Notes under the pieces: generated by a model | The model's database searches: none | The model's input: the letters and a program-made list of their open reading frames with translations, nothing else | Told to the model about the DNA's origin: nothing | From: Aeromicrobium massiliense JC14 | Lineage (GTDB): Bacteria; Actinomycetota; Actinomycetes; Propionibacteriales; Nocardioidaceae | DNA length: 64,000 nucleotides | Reading direction: 5' to 3' | NCBI RefSeq assembly: GCF_000312105.1 | Contig: NZ_HE978637.1 | Coordinates: 372,001 to 436,000 of the forward strand | Position numbers and translations under genes: made by a program | Part shown: piece by piece, positions 16,845-25,102 of the stretch | How positions within the stretch are numbered: position 1 is the stretch's first letter | Layout: every line of letters starts with the position of its first letter

Positions 16845-16871
16845 GGGAACAAGCCGGAGCCGCACGCGGTT
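16845..16871 (+). promoter_or_regulatory. SigR-type promoter GGGAAC-N18-GTT
   Basis: GGGAAC (16845-16850) and GTT (16869-16871) are separated by exactly 18 bases, the SigR/SigH consensus spacing. It lies just after the SRAP gene and upstream of sigR, as expected for autoregulation under thiol-oxidative stress. Transcription would start near 16878-16881, next to an in-frame ATG at 16881. Confidence 0.82.
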
Positions 16872-16964
16872 GTGACAGGCATGATCGGATGCCTCGAACG
16901 CCCCACCGACGTCGTGGGCTCGCCGGACGGCGGCCGTCGGACGTCGGCAGTAGGCTTGACAGTG

Positions 16965-17573
16965 ATGACCGACGACCAGGACGTCCGCGAGACCGAGACC
17001 CCGGAGCAGCGCCAGGCGCGCTTCGAGGCTGATGCGCTGCCCTTCCTCGACCAGCTCTACTCCGCCGGGCTGCGCATGACGCGCTCCCCGCAGGACGCCG
17101 AGGACCTGGTGCAGGAGACCTACGCGAAGGCGTTCACCGCCTTCCACCAGTTCAAGCCCGGCACGAACCTCAAGGCCTGGCTGTACCGCATCCTCACCAA
17201 CACCTACATCAACTCGTACCGCAAGAAGCAGCGTCAGCCCCAGCAGATGACCGACGAGGTCGAGGACTGGCAGATCGCCGCGGCGGCCGCGCACACGTCG
17301 AGCGGGCTCAAGTCCGCCGAGATGGAGGCGCTCGAGCACCTGCCCGACAGCGACGTCAAGGACGCGCTGCAGGCCCTGCCCGAGGACTTCCGCATGGCGG
17401 TGTACCTGGCCGACGTCGAGGGCTTCCCGTACAAGGAGATCGCCGAGATCATGGACACGCCGATCGGCACCGTGATGTCGCGGCTGCACCGTGGTCGGCG
17501 CCAGCTGCGCGAGAGCCTGGCCGACTACGCCCGCGAGCGGGGCATGCGCGTGGGAGCGGGTGAGAAGGCATGA
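16965..17573 (+). CDS. sigR: Redox-responsive ECF sigma factor SigR/SigH
   Basis: 202 residues from ATG 16965. Region 2 (about 25-95) has [34 protein letters not shown] and [20 protein letters not shown]; region 4 (about 125-185) has [40 protein letters not shown] and GRRQLRESL. It directs polymerase to thiol-stress genes and is held by RsrA. TAGGCT at 16951-16956 may give a short housekeeping transcript. The frame is also open upstream to ATG 16881 and GTG 16872, so the SigR-type promoter could yield a form 28 residues longer, as known for the unstable isoform in Streptomyces. Overlaps rsrA by four bases. Confidence 0.95.
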   Translation: MTDDQDVRETETPEQRQARFEADALPFLDQLYSAGLRMTRSPQDAEDLVQETYAKAFTAFHQFKPGTNLKAWLYRILTNTYINSYRKKQRQPQQMTDEVEDWQIAAAAAHTSSGLKSAEMEALEHLPDSDVKDALQALPEDFRMAVYLADVEGFPYKEIAEIMDTPIGTVMSRLHRGRRQLRESLADYARERGMRVGAGEKA

Positions 17574-17833
17574 GCTGCGACGGTCCCGACTGCGCCGACG
17601 CGCTGCAGAAGCTCTACCTGTTCATCGACCACGAGATGGACGACGCCTCCTGCGAGGAGGTGCAGGCGCACATCGACAGCTGCTCGGACTGCCTCACCGA
17701 GTACGACCTCGAGCGGGTGGTCAAGCAGGTCGTCTCCCGCTCGTGCCGCGAGCCCGCCCCCGAGCCGCTGCGTGAGCGCGTGCTGCTGAGCATCCGCACC
17801 GTGCAGGTGACGATCGAGACGCGCGAGGCCTGA
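17570..17833 (+). CDS. rsrA: Zinc anti-sigma factor RsrA/RshA
   Basis: 87 residues. Zinc and redox ligands Cys8, His34, Cys38 and Cys41 have the same spacing as Cys11, His37, Cys41 and Cys44 of Streptomyces RsrA (HIDSCSDC is the H-x3-C-x2-C core). Extra cysteines at 3, 28 and 59 also line up with RsrA. In the reduced state it binds SigR; disulfide formation expels zinc and frees the sigma factor. ATG 17570 overlaps the sigR stop, coupling the two. A strong terminator follows. Confidence 0.95.
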   Translation: MSCDGPDCADALQKLYLFIDHEMDDASCEEVQAHIDSCSDCLTEYDLERVVKQVVSRSCREPAPEPLRERVLLSIRTVQVTIETREA

Positions 17834-17849
17834 CCGGCCCGAAAACGAC

Positions 17850-17881
17850 AAAGACCCCCGTCGGAGACGACGGGGGTCTTT
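17850..17881. terminator. Bidirectional terminator after rsrA
   Basis: Arms 17850-17862 (AAAGACCCCCGTC) and 17869-17881 are perfect 13-bp complements around GGAGAC. A-rich and T-rich flanks on both sides suit rsrA (+) and the bL37 gene (-). Confidence 0.85.
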
Positions 17882-17901
17882 CTCTGCTCAGGGAGCGATG
17901 C

Positions 17902-17976
17902 TCACGCGTTGGGGCGCTTGCCGTGGTTCGCGCCCTTCTTGCGGCGAGCGCGGCGCTTGCGTCCGGTCTTGCCCAT
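17902..17976 (-). CDS. 50S ribosomal protein bL37
   Basis: A 24-residue, strongly basic protein starting MGKTGRKRRARRKKGANHGK and ending RPNA. It matches the actinobacteria-specific bL37 seen in mycobacterial ribosome structures, whose conserved tail is ANHGKRPN. ATG 17976 follows AGGAGGAC at good spacing, supporting real translation despite its size. It is monocistronic, facing rsrA across a shared terminator. Genes this short are often missed by automatic callers. Confidence 0.88.
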   Translation of the reverse strand: MGKTGRKRRARRKKGANHGKRPNA

Positions 17977-18002
17977 GGTGTCCTCCTCTGACGTACGACG
18001 CC

Positions 18003-18371
18003 TCAGTCTCCCACAGGGCTCACACGGGCGAGAAATCGCTCCCGGTCGACGACGACGCGGCGCACCTCGCCGGACGCCACGAGCCGCGAGCCCTCGTGCG
18101 CGGCGACGGTGAAGATGACCATGCGGCCGTCGCGACGCAGCACGTCGGCGGTGGTGGTGACCTGCGCCCCGACCGGGGACGCGGTGGAGTGCTCGACCTC
18201 GACCCGGGTGCCGACGCTGGTCGTGCCCGGGGTCAGCTCGGGCTCGAGCGCCGCGACGGTCGTGGCCTCCAGCCAGGCCAGCAGGACGGGGGTGCCGAGG
18301 ACGGGGACGTCGCCGCTGCCGACCGCCTGCGCGGTGTGGGCCTCGGTGACGGTGTGGGTCAGGGTCGCCAT
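18003..18371 (-). CDS. Hotdog-fold thioesterase, FlK-like
   Basis: 122 residues. The sequence follows the fluoroacetyl-CoA thioesterase (FlK) type of hotdog protein: VTEAHTAQAVGSGDVPVLGT, LAWLEATTVAALEPEL (Glu) and GTRVEVEHSTASPVG (His), with a later RDGRMVIFTVAAHEG strand. Most members hydrolyse unknown acyl-CoAs and are not specific for fluoroacetate. TAGGGT at 18378-18383, six bases before ATG 18371, indicates a leaderless mRNA. Confidence 0.85.
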   Translation of the reverse strand: MATLTHTVTEAHTAQAVGSGDVPVLGTPVLLAWLEATTVAALEPELTPGTTSVGTRVEVEHSTASPVGAQVTTTADVLRRDGRMVIFTVAAHEGSRLVASGEVRRVVVDRERFLARVSPVGD

Positions 18372-18405
18372 GGGGCCACCCTAGGAGGCCGCGGCGACAC
18401 GAGGG

Positions 18406-20163
18406 TCAGGACGACGTCCAGGCCCGCCACAGCCGGGCGTAGCGTCCGTCCGCCGCGACCAGCTCGTCGTGCGGGCCCTGCTCCACGACGCGTCCGGCCT
18501 CCATGACGACGACCCGGTCGGCCGTGCGGGCCTGGGTGAGCCGGTGGGCGACGACGATCGCCGAGCGGCCGCGCACGACCTCCAGGGCGGCGTCCTCCAG
18601 GTCGCGGGCGCCCGCGGAGCCGGCCTCGGCGGTCGCCTCGTCCAGCACCACGACGGCCGGGTCGCGCAGCAGCACACGGGCCAGGGCGACCTGCTGGGCC
18701 TGCGCGGCGGTGAGCTCGGTGCCGAAGGTGCCCACGGGCGCGTCGAGGCCGCTGGGGAGGGTGGCGAGCCAGCCGGAGGCGCCGACGCGGTCCAGGGCGT
18801 CGAGGAGCGTGGCGTCGTCGGCGTCCTCGTGGGCCAGCGTCAGGTTGTCGCGCAGCGTGCCGGTGAGCACGTGCACCTCCTGCGACACCACGGCGACGTG
18901 GAGGCGGACGGTCGCCGGACCCAGCTCGTCCAGCGGGCGCCCGGCGAGGCGCACCGAGCCCGACGTCGGGGTCACGAGCCCGGCGGCGACGGCGGCGAGG
19001 GTCGTCTTGCCGGCGCCGGTGGAGCCCACGAGCGCGACCCGCTCGCCCGGTGCCACCGTCAGGTCGACGTCGTGCAGCACCGGCACGCCGGGCGCCCACG
19101 CGTGGCCGATGCCGGAGAGCACGAGCGCCGGCTCGTCCGGCAGGCCGCCTGCGGGGGTCTCGTCGCGGGAGAGCAGGGCGACGCCCGCCAGGCGGGCCAG
19201 CGAGGCGCCCGACCGCTGCACCACGTCGAAGACCATCAGCACGGCGCCGATCGGGTTGAACAGTCGGTGGAAGTACAGCGCCGCGGCGGTCGCCGCGCCG
19301 ACCGTCACGGCACCGTCGCGGACCAGCCAGAAGCCGGCGCCGAGCACGAGCAGCATGCCGATCAGCTCGGCCCGGTTCATGCGCGCCCAGAACCGGGTGA
19401 GCATGACGAAGACGTCCTGGGCCAGGCCGCGCGCGGCGTCGGACGTCCGCTCGACCTGCTCCAGCGCGAGCCGCTCGTGGCCGAACGCGCGCCACGTGCC
19501 CGCGCCCTGCACGCCGGCCATGAGCGCCTCGGCCCGCTCGCCCTGGGCGACACGCTCGGCGCGGTAGAACGGGCCCGATCGGGGCAGGTACCAGCCGAGC
19601 GACGCGGCGTAGGCCGGCAGCGCGAGCAGCCCGGCCAGGCCGAGCCGCCAGTCGAGCGCGAAGAGCCCGCCCGCGGTGAAGACGATCGCGGTCAGCGACC
19701 CGACCAGCAGCGGCACGGCCTCGTCCAGCGCGTCGGTGACGGTGCGAACGTCGTCGCCCACGCGGGCCATGACGTCGCCCGTGCCGGCGGCCTCCAGCCG
19801 TCCGGAGTCCAGCCGCAGCGAGCGGTCCAGGACGTCCTCGCGCAGCTGGGCCAGCGCGGGCACGGCGGTCTGCGCGAGCGCGCCCACGGCCACCACCTCG
19901 GCCAGCGCGCCGACGAGCGCGGCGGCGACGATCGACAGCACCGGCGTGGCCAGGTCGGCCCGGCTGCCGCCGTCGCGGACGACGTCCACGACGACGCCCA
20001 GCGCCCAGGGAGACACGACGCCGGCCATCCCGGCCAGCACGAACCCCAGCACGGTGGCGGTGGCGGCCACCGGACGGCGGGCCAGCAGCCGCAGCGTGAG
20101 CCGGGTCGTCTCACCCCGTCCGGCGACGGGCAGGAGGGTGCGCTCGGCGGCGGAGGCGGTCAT
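18406..20163 (-). CDS. ABC exporter half-transporter, active-Walker subunit
   Basis: 585 residues: a six-helix exporter domain (about 25-320) fused to an ATPase (about 350-585). Walker A is intact (VGSTGAGKTTLAA) and so is Walker B with its catalytic Glu (VVVLDEATAEAGS). The signature motif is degenerate: LTAAQAQQVALARVL replaces LSGGQ. Paired with the neighbour, this subunit supplies the only competent nucleotide pocket. ATG 20163 overlaps the partner's stop (ATGA), fitting one-to-one synthesis. The substrate is unknown; drugs, lipids or peptides are all possible for this class. Confidence 0.9.
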   Translation of the reverse strand: MTASAAERTLLPVAGRGETTRLTLRLLARRPVAATATVLGFVLAGMAGVVSPWALGVVVDVVRDGGSRADLATPVLSIVAAALVGALAEVVAVGALAQTAVPALAQLREDVLDRSLRLDSGRLEAAGTGDVMARVGDDVRTVTDALDEAVPLLVGSLTAIVFTAGGLFALDWRLGLAGLLALPAYAASLGWYLPRSGPFYRAERVAQGERAEALMAGVQGAGTWRAFGHERLALEQVERTSDAARGLAQDVFVMLTRFWARMNRAELIGMLLVLGAGFWLVRDGAVTVGAATAAALYFHRLFNPIGAVLMVFDVVQRSGASLARLAGVALLSRDETPAGGLPDEPALVLSGIGHAWAPGVPVLHDVDLTVAPGERVALVGSTGAGKTTLAAVAAGLVTPTSGSVRLAGRPLDELGPATVRLHVAVVSQEVHVLTGTLRDNLTLAHEDADDATLLDALDRVGASGWLATLPSGLDAPVGTFGTELTAAQAQQVALARVLLRDPAVVVLDEATAEAGSAGARDLEDAALEVVRGRSAIVVAHRLTQARTADRVVVMEAGRVVEQGPHDELVAADGRYARLWRAWTSS

Positions 20164-21884
20164 CGCAGCACCGCCTCGCGGTAGTCGGGCTCGGCCAGCA
20201 GGGTCGCGTGCGAGGCCTGCGCCACCACGCGGCCGTGGCGCACCCACACGACCCGGTCGGCCGCGGCGAGCAGCGCGGGGCTGCTGGTGACGACGACCGT
20301 GGCGCCGTGGCTGCGGCGCAGGGCCCGCAGGCCGGCGGCGACGCGCTGCTCGGTGACCGCGTCGACCGCGCTCGTCGGGTCGTGCAGCACGAGCACCGGC
20401 GGCACGGCCGCCAGGGCCCGGGCGAGCGCGAGGCGCTGGCGCTGACCGCCCGACAGGCTCGCGCCCCGGGCCCGGACGGCGTGGTCGAGCCCGGCGTCGT
20501 GCAGCGCCACCACGTCCTCGGCGGCCGACGCGGCGAGCACGGCGTCGAGCTCGTCGGCGCCGAGGCGGCCGAGCGGGTCCACGACCGAGCGCAGGGTCCC
20601 TTCGGGCAGGTAGGCCGCGTGCGGCACGACGAGCACGGACCGCCGCCGGGCGTCGATGGTGAGGTGCTGCGCCGGCGTCCCGCCGACCCGGACCTCGCCG
20701 GCACCGGGCTCCACGTCGCCGCTGAGCAGCGACACGAGCGTCGCGGCGGCGGCCGGGTCGTCGACCGCGAGCGCGAGCAGCTCGCCCTCGGACGTCGTGA
20801 GGCTGACGTCGTGCAGCGGCCCGTGGCTGACGCCGCGCAGCTCCACGCCGGGACGCTCCGGGACGTCCGCCACGTCGCCGTCGGCCAGGTCGGGAGCGGT
20901 CGACAGGAACGCCGCGATGCGCCGGGCGGACGCCCACGACGCCGCGGCCTGGGCGCTGAGGTCGCCCAGGTGCTTGATCGGCTCAGCCAGGAACTGGGTC
21001 AGGCCGACGACGGCCACCAGCTGGCCGAGCGACAGGTCGCCGTCCAGCGCCTTGGTGCCGGCCAGCCAGGCGACCAGGGCCAGGAACGAGCCGGCGATGA
21101 ACGTCGTCAGGCCGCTGAGGTAGCCCCAGGAGCGGGCCGTGACGACCGCCGAGCGCTGGGCGGCACGGCTGCTCGTCCGGTAGCGGTGGCTCGCGACGTC
21201 CTCGGCACCGATGCCCTTGATCGGGCGCACGCCGGCCACGAGGTCGCCGGCCAGGCCGGCGACGCGCGCCACGGCGGCCTGCTCGCGCTCGGTGCGGCGC
21301 GCGACCACGGGGGAGACGGCCTGGGTGAGCGCGATCGTGACCGGAAGTCCGAGCAGCACCACCAGCGCCAGCGTGACGTCGACGCCGACGAGGTAGACCG
21401 CCGTGACCAGCACGGTCACGAGCGACGCGATCGTGTAGCCCAGCTGGCGCACGAGCATGGTCACCTTGTCCGCGTCCGACGTGGCCAGCGACAGAGTCTC
21501 GCCGGAGAGCTGCTCGTCGCGGACGCCCCTCGGGTCCAGCACGTGCCCGGCCACCTCGAGGCGGATGCGGTGCGACTCGGCCTGCTGGGCGCGCAGCGCC
21601 ATGCGCCCGCCGAAGCGGTAGCTGAGGCTGAACACCAGGAAGACCAGACCGAGGCCGAGGCACGAGAGCAGGAACGGGCCGAGCTCGCCGGTCGCGATGC
21701 CCCGGTCGACGACGACGCCGATCATCACCGGGACGGCGGCCTCGCCGAGCTGCCACACGATCGTGAGCAGGTACGCGGAGGTGAGCAGCCCGCGGTTCCG
21801 GCGGAAGGGCTCGAGCACCACCTGGCGGGCCGTGCGGCGCCCGGTGTCCCCGGCGGAGGCGGCGGGGGAGGCAGGGCGAGGCAC
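20160..21884 (-). CDS. ABC exporter half-transporter, degenerate-Walker subunit
   Basis: About 574 residues: exporter membrane domain (about 15-310), then an ATPase domain. The signature motif is perfect (ASLSGGQRQRLALARAL), but Walker A is missing its P-loop and lysine (LLALAVDDPAAAATLVSLLS), and Walker B reads PVLVLHDPTSAVD without the catalytic Glu. It should donate only its LSGGQ to the partner's site. GTG 21884 has AAGGAT upstream and was preferred over GTG 21902. This is an extreme form of the asymmetric heterodimeric exporter. Confidence 0.88.
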   Translation of the reverse strand: MPRPASPAASAGDTGRRTARQVVLEPFRRNRGLLTSAYLLTIVWQLGEAAVPVMIGVVVDRGIATGELGPFLLSCLGLGLVFLVFSLSYRFGGRMALRAQQAESHRIRLEVAGHVLDPRGVRDEQLSGETLSLATSDADKVTMLVRQLGYTIASLVTVLVTAVYLVGVDVTLALVVLLGLPVTIALTQAVSPVVARRTEREQAAVARVAGLAGDLVAGVRPIKGIGAEDVASHRYRTSSRAAQRSAVVTARSWGYLSGLTTFIAGSFLALVAWLAGTKALDGDLSLGQLVAVVGLTQFLAEPIKHLGDLSAQAAASWASARRIAAFLSTAPDLADGDVADVPERPGVELRGVSHGPLHDVSLTTSEGELLALAVDDPAAAATLVSLLSGDVEPGAGEVRVGGTPAQHLTIDARRRSVLVVPHAAYLPEGTLRSVVDPLGRLGADELDAVLAASAAEDVVALHDAGLDHAVRARGASLSGGQRQRLALARALAAVPPVLVLHDPTSAVDAVTEQRVAAGLRALRRSHGATVVVTSSPALLAAADRVVWVRHGRVVAQASHATLLAEPDYREAVLR

Positions 21885-21933
21885 CGGGCCATCCTTCCTC
21901 ACCGGGCCCGGCGCGCCGACATCGGCTCCGCGC

Positions 21934-22452
21934 TCAGCCGGCAGTCAGGCGCAGCCCGAACCCCCACAGCAGGACGTCCGGGAGCGGGCTCCAGTCCAGG
22001 TCGGGGCGACGCTCGAAGCCGCGTGCGGCGTAGAGCCGGTGCGCCGCCCGCATCTCGGGCAGCGAGCACAGCACGACCTCGGTCAGGCCCTGGGCGCGGG
22101 CGGAGTCCAGGCAGGCGTCCAGGAGCGCGGCGCCGACGCCGCGTCCCCGCACGGCGGGGTCGACGGCCAGCATCCGCAGCTCGCCCTGGTGGTCGTGCAC
22201 CGCCTGCTGGCGCAGACCCGAGCCCGGCGGGCACCACGTCACGGTGCCGACGACCTCGCCCGCCTCCACCGCGGCGAGCACGACGCTCGACGCCGCGCGT
22301 CCGGCGGCGTCGGCGAGGCTGGACGCGTACACGTCGTCGTAGCCGCCGTCCGGTCGCACGAGGTAGCCGTCGGCGTCGTAGGCGGCCACGGTGATGCGTC
22401 CGACGCGCTCGAGCTCGTCGGGCCGGGCGGGGCGGACGACCAGGTCAGACAC
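21934..22452 (-). CDS. GNAT-family N-acetyltransferase
   Basis: 172 residues with one GNAT domain. Strand 4 and the acetyl-CoA loop read ELRMLAVDPAVRGRGVGAAL (R-G-x-G-V-G), followed by RAAHRLYAARGFERRPDLDW, the usual final helix and strand. The substrate is unknown. GTG 22452 overlaps the end of the IlvG-like gene by eight bases, so the two are probably co-transcribed. Confidence 0.88.
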   Translation of the reverse strand: MSDLVVRPARPDELERVGRITVAAYDADGYLVRPDGGYDDVYASSLADAAGRAASSVVLAAVEAGEVVGTVTWCPPGSGLRQQAVHDHQGELRMLAVDPAVRGRGVGAALLDACLDSARAQGLTEVVLCSLPEMRAAHRLYAARGFERRPDLDWSPLPDVLLWGFGLRLTAG

Positions 22453-24115
22453 CGAACGTCTGACGCGGGTACGCGGCGTCGACGTCCGTGACCACGTTGA
22501 CCAGGTACGGCACGTTCGCGGCGAAGGCGCGGTCCAGGGCCGGGCCGATCTCGCGCGGGTCGGTGACCATCTCGCCGGCGCCGCCGAGCGCCTGGACGAC
22601 CTGGTCGTAGCGGGTCTGCGGCGCGAGGTCGGCGGCCACGTCGTACCCGTAGAGCATCTGCATCGGGCCCTTCTCCAGGCCCCATGCGCCGTTGTTGCCC
22701 ATGACCATGACGACCGGCAGGTCGTGGCGCACCAGCGTGTCGACGTCCATGAGGCTCATGCCGGCGGCGCCGTCGCCGTACAGCAGCACGACCTGGCCCG
22801 ACGGACGCACCAGGCGGGCGGCCATCGCCGCACCCATGCCGGCGCCGAGGCAGCCGAACGGGCCCGGGTCGAGCCAGCCGCCGGGCCGCTTGGGCTCGAC
22901 GTACTTGCCGGCGAACGACACGAAGTCGCCGCCGTCGCCGACGACGACCGCGTCGTCGGCCAGGCGGGGCAGCAGCTCGCCGTAGATGCGCGCCGGGTGG
23001 ATCGGGTCGGCCTCGGCCGACAGCAGGGCGGCGTCGCGCTCGGTGGCCTGGGCGACGGTGGCCTGCAGGTCGGCCAGCCAGTCGCCCCAGCGCGGCTTCG
23101 GCCCGGACAGCAGGGCGTCCAGCAGCACGTCGAAGCAGGTGGTGAGGTCGCCGGCGGCCGATCCGGCGAGCTCGGCGTGGCCGGCGAGCTGCTCGGGGGA
23201 GTCGGCGACGTGGACGGTGCGGGCGACCGGCGCCTCCTCCTTGCCGCCGAAGACGCCGTAGCCGAGCCGGAAGTCGAGCGGGGTGCCGACCACGACGACG
23301 AGGTCGGCCTGGCCGAGCGCCCGGCCGCGCGCCTTGGTGACGAGCTGCGGGTGGCCGCCGGGCACGACGCCGCGGCCCATGCCGTTGCTGATGACCGGGA
23401 CGCCCGTCTGCTCGACGAAGCGCAGGGCCGCGTCCTCGGCGTGGTCGAGCCAGACGTCGCTGCCGATCACCAGCACCGGGTGGACGGCCTCGGCGAGCAG
23501 CCGCGCGATGGCGCGCAGGGCGTCGCCGTCCGGCTCGATCGTGCGCCGCTCGGCCGGACGCGGGGCGGGCGTGGCGGTGCTGTTGAACAGCTCGTCCATG
23601 GGCACGTCGACGAACGCCGGACCGCGGTGGGACGAGCCGGCCAGCGTGAACGCCTCGTCCAGCGCCGGGCCCACGTCCTCGACGGTGTGCGCGGTGCGGG
23701 CCGACTTCGTGACGGTGGACAGGATCGGCGGGTGGTCGAGCTCCTGCAGGCTGCCCGAGCCCCAGCGGCCGGCGGGCGCGCGGCCGCCGACGCAGACGAG
23801 CGGCGAGCCGCTGAAGTAGGCCTGGGTGAGCGGGCTGACGCCGTTGGTGACGCCCGGGCCGGCGGTGAGCACGGCGAGACCGGGCTTGCGGGTGAGCTTG
23901 CCGACCGCCTCGGCGGCGAACACGGCCGACGGCTCGTGGCGCACGTCGACGATGCGCATCGGCGGGTCGGCCTTCACCGCCCCGTCGTACAGCGGGAACA
24001 CGTGGGCGCCCGAGAGGGTGAACATGTGCTCCACGCCGTGCGCCCGAGCCACCTCGACGGCGATCTGCCCGGCGTGCTGGGTGGTCTGGTCGGTCTGGTC
24101 GGCCGTCTCCGTCAT
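22445..24115 (-). CDS. IlvG-like thiamine-diphosphate enzyme (acetolactate synthase family)
   Basis: 556 residues with the three domains of the acetolactate synthase family. The N-terminal pyrimidine domain has catalytic Glu in VRHEPSAVFAAEAVGKLTR; the C-terminal cofactor domain has LYGDGAAGMSLMDVDTLVRH ending in MGNNGAWGLE (GDG...NN). It follows M. tuberculosis IlvG (Rv1820) closely, including GRAPAGRWGSGSLQE and FGCLGAGMGAAMAA. Whether these make acetolactate or act on another 2-oxo acid is unsettled. TAACCT at 24123-24128, seven bases before ATG 24115, suggests leaderless expression. Confidence 0.85.
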   Translation of the reverse strand: MTETADQTDQTTQHAGQIAVEVARAHGVEHMFTLSGAHVFPLYDGAVKADPPMRIVDVRHEPSAVFAAEAVGKLTRKPGLAVLTAGPGVTNGVSPLTQAYFSGSPLVCVGGRAPAGRWGSGSLQELDHPPILSTVTKSARTAHTVEDVGPALDEAFTLAGSSHRGPAFVDVPMDELFNSTATPAPRPAERRTIEPDGDALRAIARLLAEAVHPVLVIGSDVWLDHAEDAALRFVEQTGVPVISNGMGRGVVPGGHPQLVTKARGRALGQADLVVVVGTPLDFRLGYGVFGGKEEAPVARTVHVADSPEQLAGHAELAGSAAGDLTTCFDVLLDALLSGPKPRWGDWLADLQATVAQATERDAALLSAEADPIHPARIYGELLPRLADDAVVVGDGGDFVSFAGKYVEPKRPGGWLDPGPFGCLGAGMGAAMAARLVRPSGQVVLLYGDGAAGMSLMDVDTLVRHDLPVVMVMGNNGAWGLEKGPMQMLYGYDVAADLAPQTRYDQVVQALGGAGEMVTDPREIGPALDRAFAANVPYLVNVVTDVDAAYPRQTFGV

Positions 24116-24140
24116 GTGACGCAGGTTACCTGGGCGTAGG

Positions 24141-25055
24141 TCAGTGGCGGGGGCGGTTCGCGGGCTCGCGGTACAGCCCCGGGCTCTCGGCCCGGACCTG
24201 GTCGAGCACGGCCAGCAGCAGGTCGGCGCGGTGTCGCGGCGGGCGGGCGAACAGCGCGGCGTCCGAGCGCAGGTCGCTGCGCCCCTGGACGCCCAGCGCG
24301 AGCTGCAGGTGCAGGGCGCGCAGGAACGCGGACGTGTTGCGGACGGCGGGCGTGGGCCACTCGTCGTCGCGGTGGCCGCGCGTGGGCGGGTGGACGACGC
24401 CGGAGCCGAGCCGGTTGAGCCACGCCTCGACCAGGCCGGGCTCGAGCACGTCGCGGTGCAGCATCGTCATGACCGCGAACGCGAGCCGGTCGTCCTCGCC
24501 GTGGCGCCACACGTACGGCGTGGGGGCGAGCAGCCGGTCGCCGACGACGTCGAGCAGCACGGTGAGCTCGAGCGCGCCGAGGTGGCGCGAGCGGGCGAGG
24601 GCGGCCATGAGCTCGGCGCCGTGGGTGACGGCCTGGGCCCAGCCCTGGGCGCCGAGCCAGCCGCGGTGGTCGTTCTCGCGGACGTACCAGCCGGCCGCCT
24701 CGTCGCCCCAGGCCAGCACGGTGGTGCGGGGGAGCAGGTGCTCGGACTCGTCGCGGGCCAGCACCTCGGCCAGCACCAGGGCGCTGTAGGAGCGGCGCAG
24801 CACCGAGGCGTCGCCGTCGTGGCCCAGGCCGTGGCGCAGGCCGGGCAGCAGGCCGTCGCCGAGGCCGCCGAGCAGCTCGTCGTAGACGCCCTGGCCGATC
24901 CAGGTGGTGAGCAGCGGGTACGCGACGTCCTCGCGGACGCGGGGGTTCGGCGAGCCCAGGAGCTGCACGAGCTCGACGGTGGCCTCGCTGAGGGAGCGGT
25001 CGCGAGGGAGCGTCATGCCGCCGGACATCACGGCCTGCCAGTACACCTCGGACAC
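24141..25055 (-). CDS. DUF2785-family protein
   Basis: 304 residues, mostly helical and Leu/Ala/Arg-rich, resembling the DUF2785 family. Visible landmarks include LGSPNPRVREDVAYPLLTTW, ENDHRGWLGAQGWAQAVTHG, a repeated alpha-helical pattern typical of HEAT-like folds, and RNTSAFLRALHLQLAL. No signal peptide, membrane segment or catalytic motif was found. GTG 25055 gives the longest sensible frame; ATG-coded Met10 is an alternative. Function unknown. Confidence 0.75.
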   Translation of the reverse strand: MSEVYWQAVMSGGMTLPRDRSLSEATVELVQLLGSPNPRVREDVAYPLLTTWIGQGVYDELLGGLGDGLLPGLRHGLGHDGDASVLRRSYSALVLAEVLARDESEHLLPRTTVLAWGDEAAGWYVRENDHRGWLGAQGWAQAVTHGAELMAALARSRHLGALELTVLLDVVGDRLLAPTPYVWRHGEDDRLAFAVMTMLHRDVLEPGLVEAWLNRLGSGVVHPPTRGHRDDEWPTPAVRNTSAFLRALHLQLALGVQGRSDLRSDAALFARPPRHRADLLLAVLDQVRAESPGLYREPANRPRH

Positions 25056-25102
25056 GTCGCCATGGTGCCATGCGGGGCCGACAGCCCTCTAGGCTGATCG
25101 AC

